From: CAYJRR01 sp964372275 [NCBI: uncultured bacterium]
GTDB taxonomy: Bacteria > CAYJRR01
DNA: 26,273 nucleotides
Reading direction: 5' to 3'
Assembly (NCBI GenBank): GCA_964372275.1
Contig: CAYJRR010000065.1
Coordinates: 1 to 26,273 of the forward strand
Numbering within the stretch: the stretch's first letter is position 1; the number at the start of each line of letters is the position of its first letter. Shown here in pieces: positions 1 through 9,999 of this stretch. The notes under the pieces were generated by a model that did no database searches, was not told the DNA's origin, and worked only from the letters and a program-made list of their open reading frames with translations. Both the position numbers and the translations under genes were made by a program.

Positions 1-2441
<2,441 letters not shown>

Positions 2442-2443
2442 AC

Positions 2444-2517
2444 GATCCGCCCTTCGGGCTTCCTCGGGAGTTCCCGAAACGATTCGCCCTTCGGGCTTCC
2501 TCGGGAGTTCCCGAACC
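2444..2517. repeat. 37-bp tandem duplication with two hairpins per unit
   Basis: Two adjacent units, 2444-2480 and 2481-2517, match at 35 of 37 positions. Each unit contains GCCCTTCGGGC (4-bp stem, 3-nt loop) and TCGGGAGTTCCCGA (6-bp inverted repeat with a 2-nt centre). The array ends 2 bp before the proposed mfd start codon and sits in the 163-bp gap between mfd and the divergent gene at 2605, so it forms most of the mfd leader. It could be a duplicated structured leader, a REP-like element or a duplicated terminator. Nothing here identifies it further. Confidence 0.9.
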
Positions 2518-2604
2518 CCGCGCACCCTATCCGACGCGGGCGGCGCTGCCAACCGCGCCGGCGTGGAGAACGGCGGCGTGCCGACGATCCAGTAGACTCC
2601 GCGC

Positions 2605-5259
2605 GTGCTCCCGCGCCTGCGCCCGATTGCCGCCGCGCTGCTCTTCTTCCTGGCGGGGCTCCTCTACTTCGCGCGCGCACTCCCGCTCGAAGGGAAGGTC
2701 CTCTTCTCGCCGGGATTCCTGCAGGGTCGCGTTCCATTCAGCCTGCATGCGAAACGGCCACCGCCGATCTCGATGCGGCGTCACCAGGCCGACGTGGCCC
2801 AGGTCTTCGTCCCCTGGCAGCTCCACCTTCGCGAGGAGGTCCGCGCCGGCCGGCTGCCGCTGTGGCTGCATTCGTCGCTCGCCGGCACGCCGTTCCTGGC
2901 GAACGACCAGACCGGCGTCTTCTCCCCCGGAACGCTGCTCGCCACGCTCTTCCCGCGCTCGGCGCAGTTGACGGTGATGGCGCTCGTCCGGCTCCTCTTC
3001 GCCGGGGTGGGGATGATCCTGCTGATGCGCGCGTGGGGGTTGAGCCCTCCGGCGCAGGCGACGGGGGCCGTGCTGCACGGCTTCTCCTGGATCCTGCTCT
3101 ACTGGCTCGGGTGGCCGCTCGGTGGGACGGCGGCGATGCTCCCGTGGCTCGCGCTCGGCGTCGAGCGGGTGCGGACGCGCGGCGATGGGCGCGCGGTGGC
3201 GCTGCTCGCCGGAGCGGTCTGCTTCACGTTGTTCGCCGGCCACGCCGAGACGACGGCGCAGCTCGTGGCGGGGATCGGCCTGTTCTTCGCGATCCGGCTG
3301 GCGACCGCCGAGGACCGCGCCACCTCGACGCCGCCCCTGCGCGCGGCCGGCCTGGCGCTCGGCGGCGTGGCGTTAGGGACACTGCTCGCCGGAATCCATG
3401 TCGTGCCGTTCCTCGAGCTTCTCCAGCGGAGCCACCTGTGGGCGGCGCGCTCCGGGCCGAACCTGGAGACGCAGCCGCTCTCCGGACTGCTGATGTTCTT
3501 CGCCGCCGACGCGTCCGGCTATCTTTCCTGGCTCCGCTCGACGGCGCTCGACGCACCCGGGGGGTTTTCGAACAAGGGGGCGCAGGAGCTGCAAACGGCG
3601 TACGTCGGCCTCGCGGCGCTCGCGCTCGGGGTTCCCGCGCTCGTCATCGCGGCGAGGCGCCGCCTGGCGCTGGCGCTCGCGGCGTCGGTCGCCGTCTACC
3701 TGGGGGTGATCTTCGGGCTCGGCCCCCACTGGATCTACGGGCACCTGCCGGTGTTGCAGAAGGCGCACAACAGCCGCTGCATGTTCCTCGTCTCCTTCTT
3801 CCTCGCCTCGCTCGGAGCGCTCGGCGTGCAGGCGCTGCTCGAGCGCCCGCGCGCCTGGCGCCCGCTCGCGGCCGGCGCCGCCGCCGCCATCACCCTCTCG
3901 GTCGTCGCGATGCGCACCGTCGGTCCCGACCTGCCGCTCGCGCGAGGACTCTTCCCGATCGCGGCGGCGGCGGCGGTCGCGGCGATCGGCTACCGGCTTT
4001 GGCGGACGGCCGACGCCGACCGCGCGTCGTGGAGCTGGGCCCTGCCCGCCGTCTGCGCGCTCGACCTGTTGTCGGTCGGCGGCGTCGTCAACCGCTGGTG
4101 CGCGCCGGCCGAGGTCTTTCCGGTCGAGCCGGTGAAGCCGCTGCTCGCGGGGGCCGGGGAGACGGGCTTCTTCGCCGCCTACGACGGGATCTTCCCGCCG
4201 TCGTTCTCGGCCGCCTACGGCCTGCGCGATCTGCGCGCCTACGAACCGATGATGACCCGGCGGTGGCGGCGCTTCTACCGGAACGTCGATCGCGCGGAGA
4301 CCGAGAAGGGGCTGATGCTCTACACCTATCACCCGGATGCCGACTGGCTCCGCGTGGCGGGGGTGGACCGGTACCTGCTCGGCGCCGCCCCCGATCCAGG
4401 CGCCGACTGGGTGCCGATCGACGCGCGACCCGCCGGCTCGAACGGGCCCGGCGCCACGCCCGGCGATTGGACGATCGGCTGCGACGCGGGAATCGTCCAT
4501 CAGCTCCAGCTCCCGCCACTCCCGCGCGAATCGGTCGTCTCCGCGCGACACCCCGACGGCCGACCGATCCCGGCGCGCCGGGTTCGCATCGGCGCGTCGA
4601 CGGTGCTCCAGCTCGCCGAAAGCGTCGTCTGTCCTGCGTCGATCGTCGTCGAACTCCGCACCCGGAATGGCGCGGTGATCGATCTTCCGGCGCCGGTCGT
4701 CCCCTGGTCCCACCGTCTCCATGCGTCGAGGGTCGACTGGCTGGACAGCGGCCTCGCGTTCCTGCGCGACGAACGTGCGCGGCCGTTCGCCTGGATCGCC
4801 GACGTGGTGATTGCGGCGACGGACGAAGAGGACGCCGAGCGGAAGATGCTCGCGCGGATCGCCGACCCGGCGCGGTGGGCGGTGGTGGAAGATCGTTCCT
4901 CGGGCGCCGATCCTTCCGCGGCGTCCGCGCCTCGAGCGGCCGACGAGGCGTCGACCGTTCGCGTCACACGGAACGCGCCGGGGTCGATCGACGTCGACGC
5001 CTCCCTCGACGCGGCCGGCTGGTTGGTGGTGCAGGAGTCGTGGGATCCCGGTTGGCGCGCCACCGTCGACGGGAAGCGGGTCTCCGCCCGGCCCGCCAAC
5101 CTCGTCTTCCAGGCGATCCCGATCGACGCCGGACCCCACCGCGTCGAGCTCCGCTACCGCCCCGCCTCCTTCCGCTGGGGGATTCTCTCGACCGCGCTCG
5201 GGCTTGGCGTCGTGACCCTCCTTCTGCGGCGGAGGCCGGGGATCGACGTGGCCGCCTGA
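2605..5259 (+). CDS. YfhO-family polytopic membrane protein
   Basis: This 884-residue protein has an N-terminal membrane helix (about residues 7-25), then a loop with DVAQVFVPWQ (Asp63), GRLPLWLHSSLAGTPF and LANDQTGVFSPG. That pattern is typical of YfhO (PF09586) and other GT-C-like proteins, where the Asp loop lies on the outer face. Many hydrophobic helices follow through about residue 500. A soluble region comes next, and the end carries the family signature SWDPGWRATVDGK, a beta-rich RVELRYRP segment, a last helix and an RRR tail. Length is normal for the family (about 800-900). YfhO proteins are implicated in glycosylation of cell-surface polymers, probably from lipid-linked sugars; donor and acceptor cannot be read here. 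Start is GTG at 2605, after an in-frame region closed by TAG; the ribosome site is weak. Confidence 0.85.
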   Translation: MLPRLRPIAAALLFFLAGLLYFARALPLEGKVLFSPGFLQGRVPFSLHAKRPPPISMRRHQADVAQVFVPWQLHLREEVRAGRLPLWLHSSLAGTPFLANDQTGVFSPGTLLATLFPRSAQLTVMALVRLLFAGVGMILLMRAWGLSPPAQATGAVLHGFSWILLYWLGWPLGGTAAMLPWLALGVERVRTRGDGRAVALLAGAVCFTLFAGHAETTAQLVAGIGLFFAIRLATAEDRATSTPPLRAAGLALGGVALGTLLAGIHVVPFLELLQRSHLWAARSGPNLETQPLSGLLMFFAADASGYLSWLRSTALDAPGGFSNKGAQELQTAYVGLAALALGVPALVIAARRRLALALAASVAVYLGVIFGLGPHWIYGHLPVLQKAHNSRCMFLVSFFLASLGALGVQALLERPRAWRPLAAGAAAAITLSVVAMRTVGPDLPLARGLFPIAAAAAVAAIGYRLWRTADADRASWSWALPAVCALDLLSVGGVVNRWCAPAEVFPVEPVKPLLAGAGETGFFAAYDGIFPPSFSAAYGLRDLRAYEPMMTRRWRRFYRNVDRAETEKGLMLYTYHPDADWLRVAGVDRYLLGAAPDPGADWVPIDARPAGSNGPGATPGDWTIGCDAGIVHQLQLPPLPRESVVSARHPDGRPIPARRVRIGASTVLQLAESVVCPASIVVELRTRNGAVIDLPAPVVPWSHRLHASRVDWLDSGLAFLRDERARPFAWIADVVIAATDEEDAERKMLARIADPARWAVVEDRSSGADPSAASAPRAADEASTVRVTRNAPGSIDVDASLDAAGWLVVQESWDPGWRATVDGKRVSARPANLVFQAIPIDAGPHRVELRYRPASFRWGILSTALGLGVVTLLLRRRPGIDVAA

Positions 5260-5355
5260 TACCGCCCCCGGGAACCTTTCCGGGCTCCCGGTGTCTCACC
5301 TCCCGAACGTCGTTTTCGCCGCGACAATCGCCGCCGCGGCCCGAGGGAGGATCCG

Positions 5356-6495
5356 ATGAAATCGAGACTCACGCGCTTCGTCCCGTTCCTGGTCGCCGCG
5401 TCGATCGGTCTTTCGCCGTTGGTCGCCTCCGCCCACGCCCCGTCCAAACCGGAACCACGACGGCGCGTCGATCTGGTCCTCGCGCTCGACACGTCGAACA
5501 GCATGGACGGCCTGATCAACTCGGCGAAGGCGCGGCTGTGGGACGTGGTGCAGGAGCTCGCGCGCGCCAAGCCGGCGCCGGAGCTGCGCGTCGCGCTCTA
5601 CACCTACGGCAACGACGGATACGCGGCGGCGTCGGGGTGGGTCCGCAAGGAGAGCGACTTCACCACCAACCTCGACAGCCTGTATCAGCGGCTCTCGGCC
5701 GTCACCACCAACGGCGGGACGGAGTACGTCGCGCGCGTGGTGAAGGCCGCGACCGAGGAGCTCGCCTGGAGCCCGGAGAAGAACACGCTGCGGATCCTCT
5801 ACGTCGCGGGGAACGAAGCGGCGACGCAGGACCCGAAGAACGACGTGAACGCCGTGGCCAAGGCGGCGATCACCCGCGGGATCCTGGTGAACACGATCTA
5901 CTGCGGCTCGCCGATGAACCCGGAGTCGCAGGCGTGGGCGGCGGTGGCGAAGGCGGCCGACGGGTCGTTCGCGGCGATCGACCAGGACCGGGGGGTGCAG
6001 ATCGCCTCGACGCCGATGGACGCGAAGCTGTCGAGCCTGTCGCAGGAGCTGAACCGGACCTACATCGGCTTCGGGAAGGTGAGCGAATCGCGGGTGCGGG
6101 AGCAGGCGGCGGCCGACTCCTCGGCGGCGGCGATGGGGGCGCCGGTGGCGGCCGCGCGCGCCGCCGCCAAGGCGAGCGTCGTCTACGACAACGCCGAGTG
6201 GGACCTGGTCGACGCCAGCAAGCGGAGCGGCTTCAAGCTCGACGAGGTCGAGGCGGAGGCGCTGCCGGCGGAGATGAAATCGATGTCGAAGGAGGAGCGC
6301 GCGACGTACGTCGACGGCATGGCGAAGAAGCGCGAGTCGATCCAGAAGGAGATCGCAAGACTGTCCGCCGAGCGCGAGAAGTTCCTCCTCGAAGAGTCGA
6401 AGAAGCAGGCGTCGAAGGGTCCGCAGTCGCTCGACGCCGCGCTCAAGGCCTCGATCCGCGACCAAGCGACCAAGGCCGGATTCCGCTTCGACTGA
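5356..6495 (+). CDS. Secreted von Willebrand factor A domain protein
   Basis: This 379-residue protein starts at ATG 5356 behind a good GGGAGG site. A signal peptide ends at ASA-H (residue 26). The vWA domain covers about residues 37-225: the MIDAS DxSxS motif is DTSNS (Asp45), and the Thr position is in TTNGGTEY. Where most vWA domains have a final Asp, this one reads YVAGNEAA, so metal binding may be altered. As I recall, the same GNE variant occurs in a group of vWA proteins from Planctomycetes and Acidobacteria. Residues 290-360 are charged and helical with coiled-coil character. Likely a periplasmic or exported adhesion or scaffold protein. The 96-bp upstream gap contains an imperfect CCCGG...CCGGG hairpin; downstream are two strong hairpins. 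No partner gene is apparent. Confidence 0.85.
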   Translation: MKSRLTRFVPFLVAASIGLSPLVASAHAPSKPEPRRRVDLVLALDTSNSMDGLINSAKARLWDVVQELARAKPAPELRVALYTYGNDGYAAASGWVRKESDFTTNLDSLYQRLSAVTTNGGTEYVARVVKAATEELAWSPEKNTLRILYVAGNEAATQDPKNDVNAVAKAAITRGILVNTIYCGSPMNPESQAWAAVAKAADGSFAAIDQDRGVQIASTPMDAKLSSLSQELNRTYIGFGKVSESRVREQAAADSSAAAMGAPVAAARAAAKASVVYDNAEWDLVDASKRSGFKLDEVEAEALPAEMKSMSKEERATYVDGMAKKRESIQKEIARLSAEREKFLLEESKKQASKGPQSLDAALKASIRDQATKAGFRFD

Positions 6496-6512
6496 ACGGA
6501 TCTCGTACCCGA

Positions 6513-6537
6513 GAGCGGGGACTATGATTCCCCGCTC
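6513..6537 (+). terminator. Hairpin 1 of a tandem pair after the vWA gene
   Basis: A perfect 9-bp stem (GAGCGGGGA with TCCCCGCTC) encloses the 7-nt loop CTATGAT, starting 18 bp after the vWA stop. There is no T-run before the next hairpin, so it probably works with the one at 6539. Confidence 0.6.
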
Positions 6538-6538
6538 C

Positions 6539-6586
6539 GACGGCCGGGGAGGCGTGCCCCTTCCCCGGCCGTCGTCTTCGTTTTCG
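6539..6586 (+). terminator. Strong intrinsic-type terminator hairpin
   Basis: A perfect 12-bp GC-rich stem (GACGGCCGGGGA with TCCCCGGCCGTC) has an 11-nt loop and is followed by the T-rich stretch GTCTTCGTTTTCG. It separates the vWA gene from the AIM24 gene. Confidence 0.75.
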
Positions 6587-6591
6587 CGTGC

Positions 6592-6597
6592 TATAAA
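6592..6597 (+). promoter_or_regulatory. Possible -10 element of the AIM24 gene
   Basis: TATAAA stands out in very GC-rich surroundings just after the terminator and 42 bp before the ATG at 6639. No convincing -35 hexamer lies 16-18 bp upstream, so this is tentative. Confidence 0.35.
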
Positions 6598-6638
6598 ACC
6601 CGCCCGCCAGCGAGCATGCCGGCGTGGAGGAGGACGCG

Positions 6639-7436
6639 ATGGCGGCGATGCACGAAGTCGACTACAAGATCTTCGGCGACGACATGCAGTACGTGGAGGT
6701 CGAGCTCGACCCGGGCGAAGCGACCGTCGCCGAAGCCGGCGGCATGATGTACATGGAGGACGGGATCGAGATGGAGACCGTCTTCGGCGACGGCACCGCC
6801 CAGCAGAAGGGGTTCCTGAGCGCGCTGATGGGGGCCGGGAAGAGGCTGCTCACCGGCGAGTCGCTCTTCATGACCGTCTTCCTCAACAAAGGCTCACAGA
6901 AGAGGCGCGTCGCCTTCGGCGCCCCCTATCCGGGGAAGATCATCGCCGTCCATCTCGCCGCCGTCGGCGGAGAGCTGATCGCGCAGAAGGACTCCTTCCT
7001 CGCGGCGGCGAAAGGGGTGAGCCTGGGGATCGCCTTCCAGAAAAAACTCGGTGTCGGCCTGTTCGGCGGCGAGGGGTTCGTGATGCAGCGGCTGCAAGGG
7101 GACGGCTGGGCCTTCGTCCACGCCGGCGGGACGCTGCACGAGCGCACGCTCGCTCCCGGCGAGACGCTGCGCGTCGACACCGGCTGCATCGTGGCCTTCC
7201 AGCCGTCGGTCGCCTACGACATCCAGTACGTCGGCAAGGTGAAGTCGGCGCTCTTCGGCGGCGAGGGTCTGTTCTTCGCGACGCTCAAAGGGCCGGGCAA
7301 GGTCTGGTTGCAGTCGCTTCCGATGAGCCGGCTGGCGGGACGGATCCTCGCCGCGGCGCCGGCCTCCGGCGGGGCGGCACGGGACGAGGGATCTCTCCTC
7401 GGCGCCATCGGCGGGGTTCTCGGCGGCGACCGGTAG
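6639..7436 (+). CDS. AIM24 / TIGR00266 family protein
   Basis: This 265-residue protein opens with [30 protein letters not shown] and [12 protein letters not shown], the hallmark start of the TIGR00266 (AIM24, formerly DUF124) family. Beta-rich segments with repeated Gly turns follow ([20 protein letters not shown] and [15 protein letters not shown]), matching the pseudo-repeat beta fold of the family. It ends in a flexible Gly/Ala tail. The homologous mitochondrial Aim24 helps maintain inner-membrane organisation; the bacterial function is unknown. ATG 6639 is preferred over the in-frame GTG at 6624 because GGAGGAGGA lies immediately upstream of it. The next gene begins 4 bp after the TAG stop, so the two may be co-transcribed despite different base composition. 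Confidence 0.9.
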   Translation: MAAMHEVDYKIFGDDMQYVEVELDPGEATVAEAGGMMYMEDGIEMETVFGDGTAQQKGFLSALMGAGKRLLTGESLFMTVFLNKGSQKRRVAFGAPYPGKIIAVHLAAVGGELIAQKDSFLAAAKGVSLGIAFQKKLGVGLFGGEGFVMQRLQGDGWAFVHAGGTLHERTLAPGETLRVDTGCIVAFQPSVAYDIQYVGKVKSALFGGEGLFFATLKGPGKVWLQSLPMSRLAGRILAAAPASGGAARDEGSLLGAIGGVLGGDR

Positions 7437-7440
7437 AGCC

Positions 7441-7833
7441 ATGAGAACCGGCGGATGTGCCTGTGGAGCCGTGCGATACGCCGTCAGCCTCGAGCCTACG
7501 CCCGTCACGTTTTGTCATTGCTCGAAGTGCAGACGCTGGCATGGACACGTCGGGGCGTACACCGCCGTTGACCGCTCCGGTTTTCACCTCACGGAGAAGC
7601 GGGGGCTAACGTGGTACGCGGCGTCTCCAACGGTGCGAAAGGGTTTCTGCGGCGAGTGCGGGTCGAGTCTTCTTTGGGACGAAGAGGGCGTTCCGAAGAT
7701 GTCGATCTGCGCGGGCACCTTCGATGCCCCGACGGGACTGATGCCAAAGGCCCATATCTATCTGGGAAGCAGGGGTGACTACTACGAAGTGCCCGACGAC
7801 GGGCTTCTCCGGAGAGAAGAGTTCACCCGCTGA
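7441..7833 (+). CDS. GFA/CENP-V-type zinc-binding protein
   Basis: This 130-residue protein has the cysteine pattern of the GFA fold (PF04828): Cys6-x-Cys8, Cys25-x-Cys27-x-x-Cys30 and Cys70-x-x-Cys73 (FCGECGSSL). These usually bind two zinc ions. The family is named for S-(hydroxymethyl)glutathione synthase, but most single-domain members have no proven substrate, so an enzymatic name would be overreach. Start ATG is at 7441. The gene is visibly richer in A/T, with TTTTGT, AGA and GGA codons that neighbours avoid, which suggests fairly recent acquisition. Its last 11 bp overlap the end of the opposing small membrane protein gene. Confidence 0.88.
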   Translation: MRTGGCACGAVRYAVSLEPTPVTFCHCSKCRRWHGHVGAYTAVDRSGFHLTEKRGLTWYAASPTVRKGFCGECGSSLLWDEEGVPKMSICAGTFDAPTGLMPKAHIYLGSRGDYYEVPDDGLLRREEFTR

Positions 7834-8047
7834 TGCCGGGCGGCGCACCGACGTCACGCATGGCGGCGATCGGGGTGGCGGCGATCCAGGCGCGTAGCGC
7901 CGTCGTCGCCAGCATGTAGGCCCCGATCAGGAGTGCGGCGATCAGGAGCGGGCGGAAAAGTCGGCGCTGGCGCGCGAGGAATCGCGGCAGGCGCAGGAGC
8001 GCCCGCTCTTTCATCCGTAGCTCGACCACGCTTCGTCCGGGGACCAT
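7823..8047 (-). CDS. Small single-pass membrane protein (unknown function)
   Basis: This 74-residue protein was not recognised. It has an Arg-rich N-terminal half (RLPRFLARQRRLFR) followed by one membrane helix at about residues 33-51 (LLIAALLIGAYMLATTAL) and a short tail, so a cytoplasmic N-terminus is expected. Coding status is supported by AAAGGAG 8 nt before ATG 8047 and by a promoter-like pair at 8116-8121 and 8094-8099. A longer reading frame to 8125 exists but would include that promoter. It converges on the GFA gene with an 11-bp overlap and diverges from the M23 peptidase gene. Confidence 0.6.
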   Translation of the reverse strand: MVPGRSVVELRMKERALLRLPRFLARQRRLFRPLLIAALLIGAYMLATTALRAWIAATPIAAMRDVGAPPGISG

Positions 8048-8093
8048 TGCCGCCGCTCCTTTCCGTGCAACTCCATAGACGTTCCGGACGGCC

Positions 8094-8121
8094 CTTTTAT
8101 TCCTTCCACAGGCTGGGTCAA
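8094..8121 (-). promoter_or_regulatory. Sigma70-like promoter of the small membrane protein gene
   Basis: On the minus strand, TTGACC (8121-8116) is separated by 16 nt from TAAAAG (8099-8094). The -35 matches consensus at 5 of 6 positions and the -10 at 4 of 6. The transcript would begin roughly 40 nt before ATG 8047, leaving room for the AAAGGAG ribosome site at 8062-8056. Confidence 0.5.
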
Positions 8122-8202
8122 ACACCTGCTCCGGAAGGGGATTCCGCCGCGAAATTCGGCTCGGACTGGAGGGTTTCCAACGACGGAGGGGGGCGCGTGG
8201 GA

Positions 8203-8775
8203 ATGGGGCGGCTCCGTCGGAAAAGCCGGTCGGTCACTCATCGCCGCCTGTTCCGACTGGGGCTTCTGGCGGCGGCCGTCCTCCTGGCGATCGTCGCGTG
8301 CAATCCGACGGTGCGGACGGTGTTCCGCTACGCGCGTCCGCCGGATCGGTACCTCGTCCCGGTCGCCGGCCTCGACCCGTCGTCGATCGTCAGCACCTGG
8401 GGGGCCGCGCGATCCGGCGGACGGAAGCATCGCGGAGTCGACCTGTTCGCGCCGCGCGGAACGCGCGTCGTCGCCGCCACCGACGGGCTCGTGCTCTCGA
8501 CTCGCCCCAACGCGCTCGGCGGAAAGGTGGTCCACCTCCTGGGGGAGGGGCTCACCCTGCACTACTACGCCCACCTCGACGATTGGGCGGACGGGTTGCG
8601 GCGCGGCGACCACGTGCGCGCCGGCGATCTGCTCGGCTACGTCGGGAACAGCGGCAACGCGGCGACGACCCCGGCGCACCTCCACTTCGGCTTGACCCGC
8701 ATCGAACCGATCGGCTTCCGCCGAGTGCGCGTCGACCCGGCGCCGATCCTGCGCATGGCGTCGGCCTCCCGCTAG
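8203..8775 (+). CDS. M23-family metallopeptidase, probable lipoprotein
   Basis: This 190-residue protein has an Arg/Lys-rich N-terminus, a hydrophobic stretch and a lipobox-like IVAC (Cys33), so it is probably a periplasmic lipoprotein. The lysostaphin-like M23 domain shows KHRGVDLFAP (His and Asp zinc ligands), LHYYAHLDD, GYVGNSGN and AHLHFGL (final HxH). These residues are intact, so it should cut peptidoglycan peptide bridges. It lacks a LysM domain. ATG 8203 is chosen because GGAGGGGGG (8185-8193) lies 9 nt upstream; GTG 8197 is too close to it. The reading frame is open further upstream, but that stretch looks non-coding and overlaps the opposing small gene. It converges with the glycosyltransferase gene, 9 bp apart. 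Confidence 0.88.
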   Translation: MGRLRRKSRSVTHRRLFRLGLLAAAVLLAIVACNPTVRTVFRYARPPDRYLVPVAGLDPSSIVSTWGAARSGGRKHRGVDLFAPRGTRVVAATDGLVLSTRPNALGGKVVHLLGEGLTLHYYAHLDDWADGLRRGDHVRAGDLLGYVGNSGNAATTPAHLHFGLTRIEPIGFRRVRVDPAPILRMASASR

Positions 8776-8784
8776 CGGTGGCGC

Positions 8785-9894
8785 CTAGACGACCTCCTCG
8801 TAGATGCGTTGGTAGGCGCCGACCATCGCCCGCAACGTGTAGCGCCGGAGGAAGGTCTCGCGCGCCGCCGCGCCCATCCGCTCCCCGAGCGGCCGGTCGT
8901 GGAGCAACGTCAGGACCGCCTCGGCGATCCCCCCGACGTCACCGGCGGGCACGAGCAGACCGGTCCGTCCGTGCTCGAGGATCTCGGGATTGCCGCCGAC
9001 GGCGGTGGCGACCGACGGCCGTGCGGCGGCCATCGCTTCGAGCAACGTCAGACTCAGACCCTCGGAGTGCGACGTCAACGCGTGCAGATCGCTCGCGGCG
9101 AGGATCGACGGCACGTCGTTCCGATCGCCGAGGAAACGGACGCTCGCGTCGAGGCCGAGCGACGAGGCGAGGCTCTCCAGGCTCCACTGGTCTGGCCCGA
9201 CGCCGGCCAGGAGCAGGGTGGCGCCCGGCATGCGGTCGACGACCCGCCGCCAGGCACGGAGGAGCGCGGGGTGGTTCTTCACCGCGGCGAGGCGCGCGAT
9301 GCACGAGACGACCGGCGCGGTCCGCGGCAGGTCGAGCGTGGCGCGAGCGAAGCCGCGATCGATCGGCGCGGTGAAACGTTCCTCCTCGACGCCGTTCGGA
9401 ACGACCTCGATCCGTTCGGCCGGGAGGCGTTCCCACCGGACGAGGGCGGAGCGGATCCACTCCGCCACCACCACCATCCGGTCGGCCCGGCGCCCGGCGA
9501 GGCCGTGGACGATCCGGCCGAGGCCGCCGCCGCCGAACGCGCGGTCGTGCTCGGTGTGGACCAGCGGAACGGCCCCTGCGAGCGTGGCCGCAATCGCCGC
9601 GTAGACGAGCGCCGTCACGTTGTGGGCGTGCACCACGTCGGGACGCTCCTGGCGCATCCGCCGCGCGAGGACCCGCACCAGCGACACGTCGAGGAATCCC
9701 GGTTTGCGCCGGTCGTACCGCACCGGGACGCCCATCGCCTGGGTGACGGTGGCGAGCTCGCCGACGAAGTCGAAGACGTGCACCGACGGCGCGAACCGCG
9801 CGGGGTCGAGGCGCGTGGCCAACAGGTGCACCATCCGCTCGAGACCACCGGTCGCGAGGTTGGGTACGACGTAGAGGACGCGGATCGGAGGCAT
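8785..9894 (-). CDS. Glycosyltransferase family 4 (GT-B fold)
   Basis: This protein of about 369 residues starts MPPIRVLYVVPNLATGGLER, the usual GT4 N-terminus with the Gly-Gly acceptor-side loop. The C-terminal half has the nucleotide-sugar site: VVSCIARLAAVKNH, LLLAGVGPD, VRFLGDRNDV and the E-x7-E motif in HSEGLSLTLLEA, then GGNPEILEHGRTGLLV. Donor and acceptor are unknown; relatives build exopolysaccharide, lipopolysaccharide or glycolipids. ATG 9894 fits the family start. A TTG at 9945 would add 17 residues with no family resemblance. It diverges from the methyltransferase/ATP-grasp fusion with about 105 bp between, suggesting shared control and a joint modification pathway. Confidence 0.93.
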   Translation of the reverse strand: MPPIRVLYVVPNLATGGLERMVHLLATRLDPARFAPSVHVFDFVGELATVTQAMGVPVRYDRRKPGFLDVSLVRVLARRMRQERPDVVHAHNVTALVYAAIAATLAGAVPLVHTEHDRAFGGGGLGRIVHGLAGRRADRMVVVAEWIRSALVRWERLPAERIEVVPNGVEEERFTAPIDRGFARATLDLPRTAPVVSCIARLAAVKNHPALLRAWRRVVDRMPGATLLLAGVGPDQWSLESLASSLGLDASVRFLGDRNDVPSILAASDLHALTSHSEGLSLTLLEAMAAARPSVATAVGGNPEILEHGRTGLLVPAGDVGGIAEAVLTLLHDRPLGERMGAAARETFLRRYTLRAMVGAYQRIYEEVV

Positions 9895-9999
9895 CGTTTC
9901 GCTCGACGCGGTCCCTTTGTTTGCGGTCGGTCCGTCGCGCCGCAACGGCCACCTTTGCGCTGGATTTCGCCGATCGATTGCCTACCTCACCAGGTCGGC

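Noticed and set aside
2444-2517. Possible CRISPR
   Set aside because: There are only two units and they are directly adjacent, with no spacer between them.
8809-9999. Upstream extension of the methyltransferase/ATP-grasp frame
   Set aside because: It is antisense to the glycosyltransferase gene and shows no conserved domain; family similarity starts near 10000.
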